From: Granulicella sp. L56
GTDB taxonomy: Bacteria > Acidobacteriota > Terriglobia > Terriglobales > Acidobacteriaceae
Direction of reading: 5' to 3'
Assembly (NCBI RefSeq): GCF_009765835.1
Contig: NZ_LMUS01000006.1
Coordinates: 186,001-250,000 of the forward strand
DNA: 64,000 bases
Shown here: in pieces, positions 18,125 to 26,198 of the stretch
Layout of the letters: each line of letters opens with the position of its first letter
Position numbering within the stretch: the stretch's first letter is position 1
Notes under the pieces: model-generated
What the model was told of the DNA's origin: nothing
Seen by the model: only the letters and a program-made list of their open reading frames with translations
The model's database searches: none
Position numbers and translations under genes: made by a program

Positions 18125-18706
18125 CTAAAGCGCACGGAAAAAATAGCTGATTGCAAAACGTTGTCCTTTACAAACCTCGCTTACAGCATGAAATGATTTT
18201 GAATCTACAAGCAACGCGACCGCTCTCCCATGTTCGGGGCGGATAATCGAGGCCACATCCCTCTCATTGTTACTATTGAAAAGAACCAAGTGACCGCCAT
18301 ACGCATCATCCCAATGTCGATTGAGGTAAATGTTCAAAACGACGCCAACAACAGACTCATCAGTGTGGAGGCCTATGCCGTTACCGGGCCTGAGTCTATG
18401 AGCCATGATCCTCGCTCCTGTGCTCATCTCTCTCTTGAAATGCTCTTCAACTAGCTCCCTCAGTCGTTCAATTGACCGGGATTTAAGTAGCCGGGAAACA
18501 GGCGCGGGCAGCTTTGCGCTTCCTACCAATATGCGGTCGTAATCGAAGTAAGAACCGACCGTTTGCTTCCACTCCTGGGACGTCTCTAGCCATTTTAATA
18601 ACATCTTACTTTCAGTCTTAGTAAAGAACTCATCAGCAATGAAGTGGGGAAAGGGCTTCCGGCGCATCAGGAACCCACTCTGTAACGTTCTTCCATTACG
18701 TGTCAT
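18125..18706 (-). CDS. 2OG-Fe(II) oxygenase (prolyl 4-hydroxylase-like)
   Basis: 193 residues. Double-stranded beta-helix oxygenase with the metal facial triad visible: H114-T-D116 in IGLHTDES and H173 in SFHAVSEV. R183 (GQRFAISYFF), ten residues after the distal His, is the expected 2-oxoglutarate-binding residue. It starts 3 nt after the stop of the second oxygenase, so both are cotranslated with the radical SAM gene. In this context it probably hydroxylates a peptide substrate. The substrate is unknown. Confidence 0.85.
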   Translation of the reverse strand: MTRNGRTLQSGFLMRRKPFPHFIADEFFTKTESKMLLKWLETSQEWKQTVGSYFDYDRILVGSAKLPAPVSRLLKSRSIERLRELVEEHFKREMSTGARIMAHRLRPGNGIGLHTDESVVGVVLNIYLNRHWDDAYGGHLVLFNSNNERDVASIIRPEHGRAVALLVDSKSFHAVSEVCKGQRFAISYFFRAL

Positions 18707-18709
18707 AGC

Positions 18710-19324
18710 TCATGCTCTTTTCGGGAGCGGTCGAAAAGAATACACGACCATGTAGCATTCTCCGGACTCAACTTCGGATAACGCGTGATAGGAGTTAGGT
18801 CCAATTTCGAATGCAATCGCGAGATTGTGGGCCTGACTAAAGATTAAGTCCACATCTGTCTCACGGCGAGTTCTCAGGAATACCAACTCACCTCCTTGGC
18901 TGGCGATTCTTCCTCTATTCAATTGAACAACTACACGATGACTTTCCGGCTCCTCGCCAAAATCAGTATGAACGCCTATGCCATGACCTTGAACAAATTT
19001 GAGAGCCGCAATGTCCACATTGGGCTCTAGGGCGGTCTGGAAATGATTTTCAACCTGACGACGAAGCAGCCCCAGACTTCTTTGCGAGAAGGCTGGCAAG
19101 AGATCTTTCGGAATCTCTACATCCATGAGGGGGATGGCAAATTGTTCGTAAAAGGCAGTGCGTCCGTATCGCCAATTAACCTCATCAGCCAGCCATGTGA
19201 GCACACGCCGCGAGACCGATTTCGGATAGAACGAGCTATCGACGCAATGCCTAAAAGGCTTCAGCTCCCTTTTGGCTCCTAGTAGTGGTACCCACACATT
19301 GACCTCAGATTCTGAATGCTTCAA
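18710..19324 (-). CDS. Second 2OG-Fe(II) oxygenase, with Cys at the 2OG-binding Arg position
   Basis: 204 residues, related to the downstream oxygenase. Metal ligands H119-T-D121 (GVHTDFGEE) and H180 (SYHALSEV) are present. The residue ten positions after the distal His, Arg in the sister protein, is Cys190 here (GECYMVVYSF), so 2-oxoglutarate binding may use another residue or be lost. The first codon is TTG at 19324; a GTG 27 nt further in is an alternative start. It lies 20 nt after the radical SAM gene. It may be a second tailoring enzyme or a non-catalytic partner. Confidence 0.78.
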   Translation of the reverse strand: MKHSESEVNVWVPLLGAKRELKPFRHCVDSSFYPKSVSRRVLTWLADEVNWRYGRTAFYEQFAIPLMDVEIPKDLLPAFSQRSLGLLRRQVENHFQTALEPNVDIAALKFVQGHGIGVHTDFGEEPESHRVVVQLNRGRIASQGGELVFLRTRRETDVDLIFSQAHNLAIAFEIGPNSYHALSEVESGECYMVVYSFRPLPKRA

Positions 19325-19344
19325 CCGTGAAATTAGCCGCTTGA

Positions 19345-20571
19345 TTATAGCGTGGCTTGTTCCAACTGAGGTGGCACAGTCACTTGCGGCAACCCGGATG
19401 ACAAGACTCTGTTCGAAACGTGTCTAAAGATATCCTGAAGGTCAGAACAGTAGGCGCTTGGGTTGTCGTAGCGCATCTCATTGGACCACCGATTCGGTAC
19501 GTAGCCTCCGCCGCAGGCACTGTAGAATCGACACCGCTTGCAGACTCCTGCCAAATCCAAAGATGCATTGAGAACTTCCACCCACCGGGGCGAAGTTACA
19601 ATCTCTTGGAGATTGTTGGAGGCAAGATTCAAGCCCGCGCAGGCGGCGTTTAGCCCGACGCTGTGAAAGACATCGCAAAGTTCAAACGAACCGTCGGGCG
19701 TAATAGCAAATGTTGTCAAAGGACCCAAACCAAGACTTTCACTTGTAGATCGCCTGCCCAAGACACCAAGCAATAGGTTTTCCGCAACGCGAATAGTGAT
19801 GCCTTGATACCTCAGATCGTCATACCAACGGTCAAAGAGATCCTTGAAATACGAAGCCACAGGCCTGACGATGTCGTGGTGCGTTACATCGGGGAAAAGC
19901 ACATCAAACCAACGAACATTGAGGTCTTTTACAAAGTGATTACATAAATCCGCGGCTGAAGAGCCAGGATTACATACGGCCAAAACTCCGGGCGTGAAGC
20001 CCTCCGATTGAAGCAGATGAAGGGCAGTTACAACCTGGCTATAAGTACCACGCCCAACATGGTCTATACGGTTGTGGTCATGCAGCTCGCCTGGGCCATC
20101 CAAACTGAGAGAGGGGCTTACGCGGAAGTAGCGAAAAAGGCTACACCACTCTTCATCTATCAGGATTCCGTTAGTTTGAATAGTCAAGTCAATCGAGCAA
20201 GCGAGAGATTCCTGTAAGCGTCTGAGACTAGAGCAGAGTGTGCCAAAGCGTCGTTTTCCGAACAGCAGCGGTTCGCCCCCGTGGAAACATATGGCAAAAT
20301 GCTTCAGTTGGTAACGAATGATGTGCTGTTCAAGCCGCCGCAATAGGAGTTTCTCAGCATCTCGGGTCAACAGTTTTGACATCGAGTATGCTGATCCATC
20401 GCGGAACCAGTAGCAATACGTGCAATTGATATTGCATCGCGAGCAGAGCTTTAAGAGGAGGCTGTCTACAACAAAAGTCCGAAGGAAAGCGCGCGTACGT
20501 GTCGAATTGGCCGTGGGGGCGGCAGGTGGTGTGTAGCGCGCAGATCCCAACACATTAATATGAACCGACAA
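19345..20571 (-). CDS. Radical SAM/SPASM peptide-modifying enzyme
   Basis: 408 residues. The radical SAM cluster motif C46-x3-C50-x2-C53 (CNINCTYC), the GGEP motif at 98-101 and TIQTNG are all visible. The C-terminal SPASM region has CKRC, SACGGGYVPNRW and a final YCSDL, with cysteines for auxiliary [4Fe-4S] clusters. Such enzymes install C-C or C-S cross-links in ribosomal peptides; the CGGGY-P-R form is common in FxsB-like and cyclophane-forming maturases. The gene starts 5 nt after the small upstream gene and is followed by two oxygenases, making a compact RiPP-like operon. Confidence 0.88.
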   Translation of the reverse strand: MSVHINVLGSARYTPPAAPTANSTRTRAFLRTFVVDSLLLKLCSRCNINCTYCYWFRDGSAYSMSKLLTRDAEKLLLRRLEQHIIRYQLKHFAICFHGGEPLLFGKRRFGTLCSSLRRLQESLACSIDLTIQTNGILIDEEWCSLFRYFRVSPSLSLDGPGELHDHNRIDHVGRGTYSQVVTALHLLQSEGFTPGVLAVCNPGSSAADLCNHFVKDLNVRWFDVLFPDVTHHDIVRPVASYFKDLFDRWYDDLRYQGITIRVAENLLLGVLGRRSTSESLGLGPLTTFAITPDGSFELCDVFHSVGLNAACAGLNLASNNLQEIVTSPRWVEVLNASLDLAGVCKRCRFYSACGGGYVPNRWSNEMRYDNPSAYCSDLQDIFRHVSNRVLSSGLPQVTVPPQLEQATL

Positions 20572-20576
20572 GGTAT

Positions 20577-21038
20577 TTACCTCTCGATTCCAAGCTTCTT
20601 CAACACCGCAAGATCTCGTCTCGTGACTTTGGCATCAAAAAGACGGTCATTTCCTATGCCGCCTCTATCAAAGTTTCCCGATCCAGACACACGATCCACG
20701 TCGGGATGGAAGTGCTGAGAAGGTTCGGATTGCAAAAGCGAATGATCTAAAATCATTCGACATGCGTGCAGAGCGACGTCGGGATCTTCAGACTTTATCA
20801 GTTCTGCGAGACGATCGATGGCACTACCAACGTGGACTCTAGCAAGGCGACGAATCTCATTCTCGATTTCAAGCAGGTTTTCATCTCCTCGAGCGGGCAC
20901 AGAGTTGCCCGTCAGAGCGTCCACGACTTCGCCGGACCGAGTTCTAATGTTCAGCTTCTTCCCTTCAGATTGAGCTTGCTCCTTCGATATGGAGGGGGCT
21001 CTTGACTTGCTCGTTTTCGAACTGCTCCTATCAACCAT
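20577..21038 (-). CDS. Small helical protein, candidate RiPP precursor
   Basis: 153 residues from the ATG at 21038 (GGAG 6 nt upstream). The N-terminus is Ser/Lys-rich and disordered-looking. Residues about 55-105 form an amphipathic helical repeat (LARVHVGSAIDRLAELIKSE, DPDVALHACRMILDHSL). The last 45 residues are Gly/Asp/Phe-rich: HFHPDVDR, GSGNFDRGGIGNDRLFDAK. Aromatic-x-x tripeptides such as FDR and FDA resemble cyclophane sites of radical SAM-modified peptides. It is the first gene of the operon, immediately before the radical SAM gene. Precursor function is inferred; it could instead be a helical adaptor. Confidence 0.6.
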   Translation of the reverse strand: MVDRSSSKTSKSRAPSISKEQAQSEGKKLNIRTRSGEVVDALTGNSVPARGDENLLEIENEIRRLARVHVGSAIDRLAELIKSEDPDVALHACRMILDHSLLQSEPSQHFHPDVDRVSGSGNFDRGGIGNDRLFDAKVTRRDLAVLKKLGIER

Positions 21039-21071
21039 TGCTTCTCCTAACCTGCCGAAGGGCATAGACAA

Positions 21072-21577
21072 GGCTGCTGAATTGCCAAGTTCGAGATCTT
21101 ATACGATGGAGGTCAATTGCCAGACGGCACGATCCAGCGCCAAGATGAGGACACGGAATTATTATCACAACAACCGAAGACCACCAACAGATATCCGGTA
21201 GCATGTCTCGATCCGCAATCTGATCGCACCTCGTTGCTCATAACAGCAATGTAATGTGTTCAGGTTCAGCCGACCGGATGCCCGCGAGCAGGACAACTCT
21301 TCCAAGCGGCTGAGGCACCCAATTCACAACCCGGCCCAAGAACAAGGGAAACGCTCTTTTAGTGGTCAACGATCCCCCAGGGAAATAGGAGGTCCTCCCT
21401 CAGACCACTGCCGTTGCTCGGCAGAGGTCGAGGCATTTCAGCCTAAAATAACCGAGGGTGCTGGCGAGGGTGCTGAAAATCGGAATTCGCGGTTTTCCCA
21501 GTGTTTTTGAATGCCCAAGGGTGCTGTAGTTAGCCATCAACGCCCATGAAATCATTTAGATGCAATCAGTTAGCGTA
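21072..21577. other. Gap upstream of the radical SAM operon, right end of the left element
   Basis: About 500 bp without a confident gene. It should carry the operon promoter. It also contains the second hairpin of the CGGCAGAGG family, GGGTGCTGGCGAGGGTGCTGA repeats near 21455-21475, and ends at the att repeat. Confidence 0.5.
21403..21429. repeat. Hairpin, CCTCTGCCG-N5-CGGCAGAGG family (copy 2)
   Basis: Arms GACCACTGCCG / CGGCAGAGGTC with one mismatch and a 5-nt loop, 149 bp before the att repeat at 21578. Copy 3 lies 117 bp before the other att repeat, so hairpin and att have the same order and similar spacing at both places. Confidence 0.65.
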
Positions 21578-21625
21578 ACTGTCACGGCAGAGGTCGCGGG
21601 TTCGAGCCCCGTCGTCCCCGCCATA
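21578..21625 (+). repeat. att site (3' half of tRNA-Asp(GTC)), left copy
   Basis: Perfect 48-bp direct repeat of 42644-42691. It reads as the 3' half of tRNA-Asp: anticodon loop CTGTCAC (anticodon GTC), stem GGCAG, variable region AGGTC, T-arm GCGGG-TTCGAGC-CCCGT, acceptor strand CGTCCCC and G-CCA. No 5' half precedes it, so it is an att duplication, not a functional tRNA. A tyrosine integrase gene begins the unit to its right, as expected for integration into a tRNA 3' end. Confidence 0.9.
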
Positions 21626-21701
21626 GATTCTAAAAGACTTAGAAGCTATGGCACCCCCAAGTGACAAGCAAATCCAGACACATTACGGGCACAATAAGCG
21701 A

Positions 21702-22673
21702 TTACGCTTCTGAACCTGTACGTGTTTGATCCCTCTTTGTGCCCACGCCGGGCACAATCATCTGAACTACCTTGCTCTGTGCGGCACGCTTGTGCGAGTT
21801 CACGGCCTGCGTATAAACGTCGAGCGTGATCTTGCTGTTGGCGTGTCGTAAAAGCTCCTGGACGGTCTTCACGTCTTCCCCGTTCGCCTTCAGCAACGTG
21901 CCGAAGGAGTGGCGGAAGGTGTGCCAACCGATGTTCTTGTGGATGCCAGCCGCTTTCGCCGCTGGCTTGATGTACCGCTTCATAAGGTTGTCCGGCCAGT
22001 AGGGCTGTTTGCCTTTCATGGTCGGGCTAGCGAAGACCCAATCGGACTCCATCGGATAGGGGCAGGTCTTTCTCCAACGCAGAAGATCCTCTGCCATGTA
22101 CTCGTCCATCGGGACGGGTCTGGCTGACGCCTCTGTTTTGCAGACACCCAATACCTGATGCCAGATGGATTCGGTGACGCGAATCTCCAGATTCTCAAAA
22201 TCAATGTCATCCCACTTGAGAGCGAGAAGTTCACTCACTCGCAATCCGGTCGCAGCGTCGAGCAATACTAACGTGCGCTCCCTGACGGCCAGTTTGGTGA
22301 GAAGTGTCTGGAGTTCGTGCAATTCGAGAACATCGGGAATCTTCTCTCGTTTCGCGCTTTGCCGAACGAGGCGAATCGGATTTCTGTCCGTCCACTCGTA
22401 CCGCATTGCGTGACTGAAGAGAGCGCTCATAATGTTCCGAATCTTCGCTTTGGTTCCCCTGGCCCGCTCGATGTTACCCAGCCATTCCTCGACGGCTACA
22501 GACTTCACCTGCTGGAGCCGGTGATTGCCCCAACGAGGAACAATCCAGACGTTTAGGTAACATTCGTAAGCGGCTCGTGTCGAGTGCGCCTTGCGTCCCT
22601 GTTCGTCCTCGGTCAGTTCCTTCAACCGATAATGTTCGATCACTCGATTGCTTCCGCTATGAGCGTTTCTCAT
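21702..22673 (-). CDS. Tyrosine site-specific integrase, probably 5'-truncated
   Basis: 323 residues. Core-binding domain in residues about 10-100 (YLNVWIVPRWG, ARGTKAKIRNIMSALFSHAMRYEW). The catalytic domain has R145 (TGLRVSELLALKW), H251-x-x-R254 (HTFRHSFGTLL), H277 (LLRHAN) and Y287 (DVYTQAV), so catalytic residues are intact. Relatives I recall have roughly 60-100 further N-terminal residues (arm-binding domain); here the frame opens close to the core-binding domain, so the arm-binding part may be missing. It lies 76 bp inside the 48-bp att repeat. Confidence 0.88.
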   Translation of the reverse strand: MRNAHSGSNRVIEHYRLKELTEDEQGRKAHSTRAAYECYLNVWIVPRWGNHRLQQVKSVAVEEWLGNIERARGTKAKIRNIMSALFSHAMRYEWTDRNPIRLVRQSAKREKIPDVLELHELQTLLTKLAVRERTLVLLDAATGLRVSELLALKWDDIDFENLEIRVTESIWHQVLGVCKTEASARPVPMDEYMAEDLLRWRKTCPYPMESDWVFASPTMKGKQPYWPDNLMKRYIKPAAKAAGIHKNIGWHTFRHSFGTLLKANGEDVKTVQELLRHANSKITLDVYTQAVNSHKRAAQSKVVQMIVPGVGTKRDQTRTGSEA

Positions 22674-22745
22674 TACCTAAACTTTGCAGAAAGATGTTCG
22701 TTCTGCGGGCTTCAGGCAGTAATGACAAGAGATAGGAACATAGAT

Positions 22746-23399
22746 TTAAGGAACTTTGCTCCCACGATCAATCATTTCCGCGGAGTAGATCCAATGGCAT
22801 CCGACTCTTGCAACTGTGACTGCCTGAAGCAATGAAGAGGCGATAACCTCTGCGGGATTCACATGGAGCTTCTTCGGCAGGACAGGAGCCAGGATGCGGA
22901 GAAGCGTCAACGCCGCGCCCTCCGCGGCTCTTGATTCATTTCGCTTTCCAGCAATCAGGCTAGGCCTGCAAATCGTGAGGGATCTAAAGCCAATCTGTTG
23001 GATATCTCTCTCCACCTCTCCTTTGGTCCTGTAGTAGAAACTTCGAGAATTGGGAGACGCGCCCATGGCACTGACAAGCGCGCAGGTTTCTATACCTGCA
23101 GAGTGTGCAGCTTTACCGAACAGCATGGGTAGTTCGTAGTCAACGTAACGGAATGCTTCCTTCGAGCCCGCTTTTGCCTGGGTCGTCCCCAATGTGCAGA
23201 TGACGGCGTCTGGCTCGTTTGACATAAGGTTTGGAATGAGCTCTTCAAGATGCGATGTGGTCGGATTGACCAGCCTCTCGCTCGGGACCAATGGTTTCCG
23301 TGTAGGCGCAATCACCGCAGAAAAGGCGTGATTGGAAAGAGCGAGTTCCAACGTTCGGCTGCCTACTAACCCTGTTGCACCCAGCAGTAACAATTTCAT
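22746..23399 (-). CDS. NAD(P)H-binding oxidoreductase, atypical SDR
   Basis: 217 residues. N-terminal Rossmann motif GATGLVGSR (residues 7-15) and a Y-x-x-x-K-like YYRTKGEVE near residue 122 place it with HTATIP2/NmrA-like atypical SDRs, which bind NAD(P)H and act in redox sensing or reduction. AGGGAG precedes the ATG. It is the last gene of a minus-strand group with folE, a DoxX-like gene, a flavoprotein and an SDR. Confidence 0.75.
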   Translation of the reverse strand: MKLLLLGATGLVGSRTLELALSNHAFSAVIAPTRKPLVPSERLVNPTTSHLEELIPNLMSNEPDAVICTLGTTQAKAGSKEAFRYVDYELPMLFGKAAHSAGIETCALVSAMGASPNSRSFYYRTKGEVERDIQQIGFRSLTICRPSLIAGKRNESRAAEGAALTLLRILAPVLPKKLHVNPAEVIASSLLQAVTVARVGCHWIYSAEMIDRGSKVP

Positions 23400-23440
23400 A
23401 TCGGATCTCCCTCACAGCCTGTTGCTCACCATGACATGTA

Positions 23441-24052
23441 TTACTGACGGTGACTTGTTGCTAAAGAAAGAAACTCAGAACGAGTCGGTTGCGTTTTGAA
23501 GCATCCAAGCAACGCAGAAGTCACCGTCTGCGAATGCTGCTTTTCAACTCCTCGCATCATCATGCAAAGGTGCTGTGCTTCGATTACGACCCCGACACCA
23601 CTGGGCTTGATCGTCTCGTAGAGCGTATCAGCGATCTGCTGTGTGATCCGTTCTTGGACTTGCAACCGCCGTGCGATGGCATCGACCATGCGGGGCAGCT
23701 TGCTCAAGCCGATGATCTTCCCTTGAGGAACGTACCCGATGTGAACTTTGCCAAAAAATGGCAGCATGTGATGTTCACAGAGGGAGTACATCTCAATATC
23801 CCGCACGATGACCATCTCGTTGTAATCGACGTCGAAGAGCGCGCTCTGCAAGATTTGGCGCGGGTCAAGATCGATACCGCCCGTGAGGAATCGCATTGCC
23901 TTTGCCGCGCGCTTTGGGGTGTCAATGAGTCCGTCACGATTCGGCACAGCATCAAAACGACGGATCAATTCGGTGTAGAGATTTTCCGTGCTTATGCCTT
24001 CGAGACTTTGCGCTGTTGAAGCGTATTCTTCAGTGGCAACGAGAGTTGTCAT
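23441..24052 (-). CDS. folE: GTP cyclohydrolase I
   Basis: 203 residues. Converts GTP to 7,8-dihydroneopterin triphosphate, the first step of folate or tetrahydropterin synthesis. Zinc ligands C92 and H95 ([10 protein letters not shown]) and C163 (HLCMMMRG) are present, as are GKVHIGYVP and the LSKLPR motif. GGAGG stands 3 nt before the ATG. A folE on mobile cargo is likely an extra copy that replaces or boosts the host enzyme. Confidence 0.95.
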   Translation of the reverse strand: MTTLVATEEYASTAQSLEGISTENLYTELIRRFDAVPNRDGLIDTPKRAAKAMRFLTGGIDLDPRQILQSALFDVDYNEMVIVRDIEMYSLCEHHMLPFFGKVHIGYVPQGKIIGLSKLPRMVDAIARRLQVQERITQQIADTLYETIKPSGVGVVIEAQHLCMMMRGVEKQHSQTVTSALLGCFKTQPTRSEFLSLATSHRQ

Positions 24053-24151
24053 ATTCCTCCAGTCGCATGCCGCGGAGGGAAGCGAGACTCGCAGTTCTCT
24101 TCAGATTTCCTGATGAGCTCTTCCTGCTCAACTGCGGTAGGCTCCTGCATT

Positions 24152-24547
24152 TTAGACATCACGGCTGTTCACCTTTGAAGTCAACCTTCTCCAGAGGATG
24201 TAGGAGACGCTTGAAATGAAAAGGAAGGCTAGCGGCATTAGTGGTTCTCTCTTGTCGCCAGAAAACAGATGGGAGGCAATGGCGCCAAGATAGTCAAAGG
24301 TAAAGCCTGCATAGGCCCACTCCTTGAGACGAGGGAGCTTATTAAAGAGAACTGCCGCAGCGCCCAGCAACTTTGCAAGACCTATGATTTTCGCCAAATA
24401 GGATGGATAGCCCAGATGATGCAGTACGGGCAGAGATGCAGGGGAGGCGGTAAACAACTCTGGAATTGCCGTTCCTATCATCGGCAAGACAAACAGCAGT
24501 GTAAAAACCCAGTAGAAGATTTTCGTACTCTTGCTTGGTGGCGCCAT
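24152..24547 (-). CDS. DoxX-like family membrane protein
   Basis: 131 residues, four hydrophobic segments. Typical DoxX-like features: FYWVFTLLFVLPMIGTAIPELF, then HHLGYPSYLAKIIGLAKLLGAAAVL, YAGFTFDYLGAIASHL and a final helix. DoxX-like proteins often accompany oxidoreductases and stress regulators. AAGGAGA precedes the ATG. Confidence 0.85.
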   Translation of the reverse strand: MAPPSKSTKIFYWVFTLLFVLPMIGTAIPELFTASPASLPVLHHLGYPSYLAKIIGLAKLLGAAAVLFNKLPRLKEWAYAGFTFDYLGAIASHLFSGDKREPLMPLAFLFISSVSYILWRRLTSKVNSRDV

Positions 24548-24606
24548 AGCGGCATTCTCCTTAGTGACGCGTTTCCTTGGTGGAATTCAATGTGGTGGGC
24601 CCGTTT

Positions 24607-25323
24607 CTAGTCCAATCCAGTCTTGCCGGGCGCCCAATAGGCCTTCACCTTACTTCGTGCCAGGTCGATGCCGAGGGCAGTAAGCTCCGTTCGGACTGTC
24701 TGAATAAACGGGCCACGACCTGTGAGGACAAGTTCGGCTGTCGTGAGTTCTGTCATGGCCATCGCGACACAACGTGCCGCTTCTTGGAGGTGAGATCCGT
24801 CTGCGCGCCTCTCGATCAACGAGGTCTCTCGAATACCTAAGAGGTCGAGAGCCATGCGCGATTCTTGGACCGACGACACCTCAAAGACGAAGCGCGACCG
24901 GATTTCCGTGTCAAGATGAGTCTGCAACGCACTCGCGACCCCGAATGAGGTCTCGTCGCCAAACAAGACCGCTGGTTCGGTGATGGACGAAAGTGGCAAG
25001 GAGGAGCGTGGCCCCATGAAATGGCACTCGTCCGAAACCTCGACGGAGGCTGCCCAGTCAGACCCGGGACCTCCTCCGTGTAAGAAAGCCAGCAGCCGCA
25101 GTTGCTCGCTAGACGGATCGATGGAGATGGGTGTGTAGACCCGCTTGCCGCCAGCGATGATGCCGATCTTATCGCCCGGATTCCAGACCGTCTTTCGAAA
25201 GACCTCCGACTTGAGGTCGATCAAGCGAAAGTGTTGCCCGATTGGGGTGACGGCAGCTACACGCGCAACCGACCCAATCCGTTCACCGACAAACCCAACA
25301 ATCGCATTTTTGACAACTGACAT
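24607..25323 (-). CDS. Siderophore-interacting-type FAD-binding protein
   Basis: 238 residues. FAD-binding module in the N-terminal half (PIGQHFRLIDLKS, WNPGDKIGIIAGGKRVYTPISID, the R-x-Y-T-x-x motif) and an NAD(P)H-binding-like C-terminal half (FGDETSFGVASALQ), as in ViuB/YqjH ferric-siderophore reductases. GAGGAG precedes the ATG. A decayed 5' copy of the same gene lies at 52493-52571. Confidence 0.8.
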   Translation of the reverse strand: MSVVKNAIVGFVGERIGSVARVAAVTPIGQHFRLIDLKSEVFRKTVWNPGDKIGIIAGGKRVYTPISIDPSSEQLRLLAFLHGGGPGSDWAASVEVSDECHFMGPRSSLPLSSITEPAVLFGDETSFGVASALQTHLDTEIRSRFVFEVSSVQESRMALDLLGIRETSLIERRADGSHLQEAARCVAMAMTELTTAELVLTGRGPFIQTVRTELTALGIDLARSKVKAYWAPGKTGLD

Positions 25324-25352
25324 TTGATCTCCTCAATCTCCAACGGGCCTGC

Positions 25353-26153
25353 TTACTTCACCATTACCTTAACCATCAACCGCCGCCACAAGGCATCGGG
25401 CAATATCCGATTCATCCAAAAGAACGGTCCTGGCTTGGCGAGGTAACGAAGTCGATTGCCCGAATCATTCGCCGCCCGGTAAATGACTTTGGCAACTTCG
25501 ATTGGCTTTGCCCCTCTAGAGTTTCCTTGGGCAAACACTGCCAAGAATTTGTCCATACTTATTCGGTAGGGTTCACTCACCGCCACTTGCTTGCTCCCGC
25601 TGCCGAATTCAGTCGTGATGCTGCCGGGCTCGATCATCTTGACGCGGATGTGAAAGGGTTCCAGCTCATAGCGCATCGCTTCGCTCAAGCCTTCAACGGC
25701 GAACTTCGTCGCGACGTAAGACGATGCGTAGGGCAGAGCCAGACGGCCCACGATAGAAGAGATGTTGATAATCAAGCCCTCGCCGGCGGCTCGCATGACG
25801 GGAAGGATTTGCTGCGTGACCCCGATGAGGCCGAACAGATTAGTTCCAAATTGCTGTTGAACTTGCTCTGTACTGATCGCTTCAATCGGTCCAAACAAGC
25901 CGTAGCCTGCATTGTTCAGGAGCACGTCGATCTTCTTGTAACGATTCAATGCATCGTTGATAGCGCGCGCTATAGAATCAGCTTTCGTCACATCCAGTGC
26001 GAACAAGCTGATCTGCGGATGCTTGAGCACAGGATCGGCCTTCAGTGGATCACGCATCGTCGCCGCCACATTCCAGCCCTTCTCGGCGAAGTAAAGCGCA
26101 GTCGCCCGTCCGATACCGCTTGAGGCACCCGTTATCAAAATAGTTTTTGCCAT
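25353..26153 (-). CDS. Short-chain dehydrogenase/reductase (SDR)
   Basis: 266 residues from the ATG at 26153 (GAGGAG upstream). Cofactor motif GASSGIG (residues 9-15), NNAGYG, and the catalytic Ser and Tyr-x-x-x-Lys (SSIVGRLALPYASSYVATK). A close paralogue, about 85-90 percent identical by eye, is at 51664-52464 on the other strand. An inverted-repeat operator lies about 90 bp upstream, so expression is probably controlled by the TetR protein of the same module. Confidence 0.9.
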   Translation of the reverse strand: MAKTILITGASSGIGRATALYFAEKGWNVAATMRDPLKADPVLKHPQISLFALDVTKADSIARAINDALNRYKKIDVLLNNAGYGLFGPIEAISTEQVQQQFGTNLFGLIGVTQQILPVMRAAGEGLIINISSIVGRLALPYASSYVATKFAVEGLSEAMRYELEPFHIRVKMIEPGSITTEFGSGSKQVAVSEPYRISMDKFLAVFAQGNSRGAKPIEVAKVIYRAANDSGNRLRYLAKPGPFFWMNRILPDALWRRLMVKVMVK

Positions 26154-26198
26154 AAAGCTCCTCGTATTTCGTTGCATGGCCGACTCGGTTGCACTGAC

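Noticed and set aside
1..21577. Complete integrative conjugative element
   Set aside because: Pilus and channel genes are present, but no relaxase, coupling protein or oriT was found in the window, and the left boundary is outside it.
21578..21625. Functional tRNA-Asp gene
   Set aside because: Only the 3' half from the anticodon loop is present; the preceding bases do not supply D-arm or acceptor 5' strand. Same for 42644-42691.
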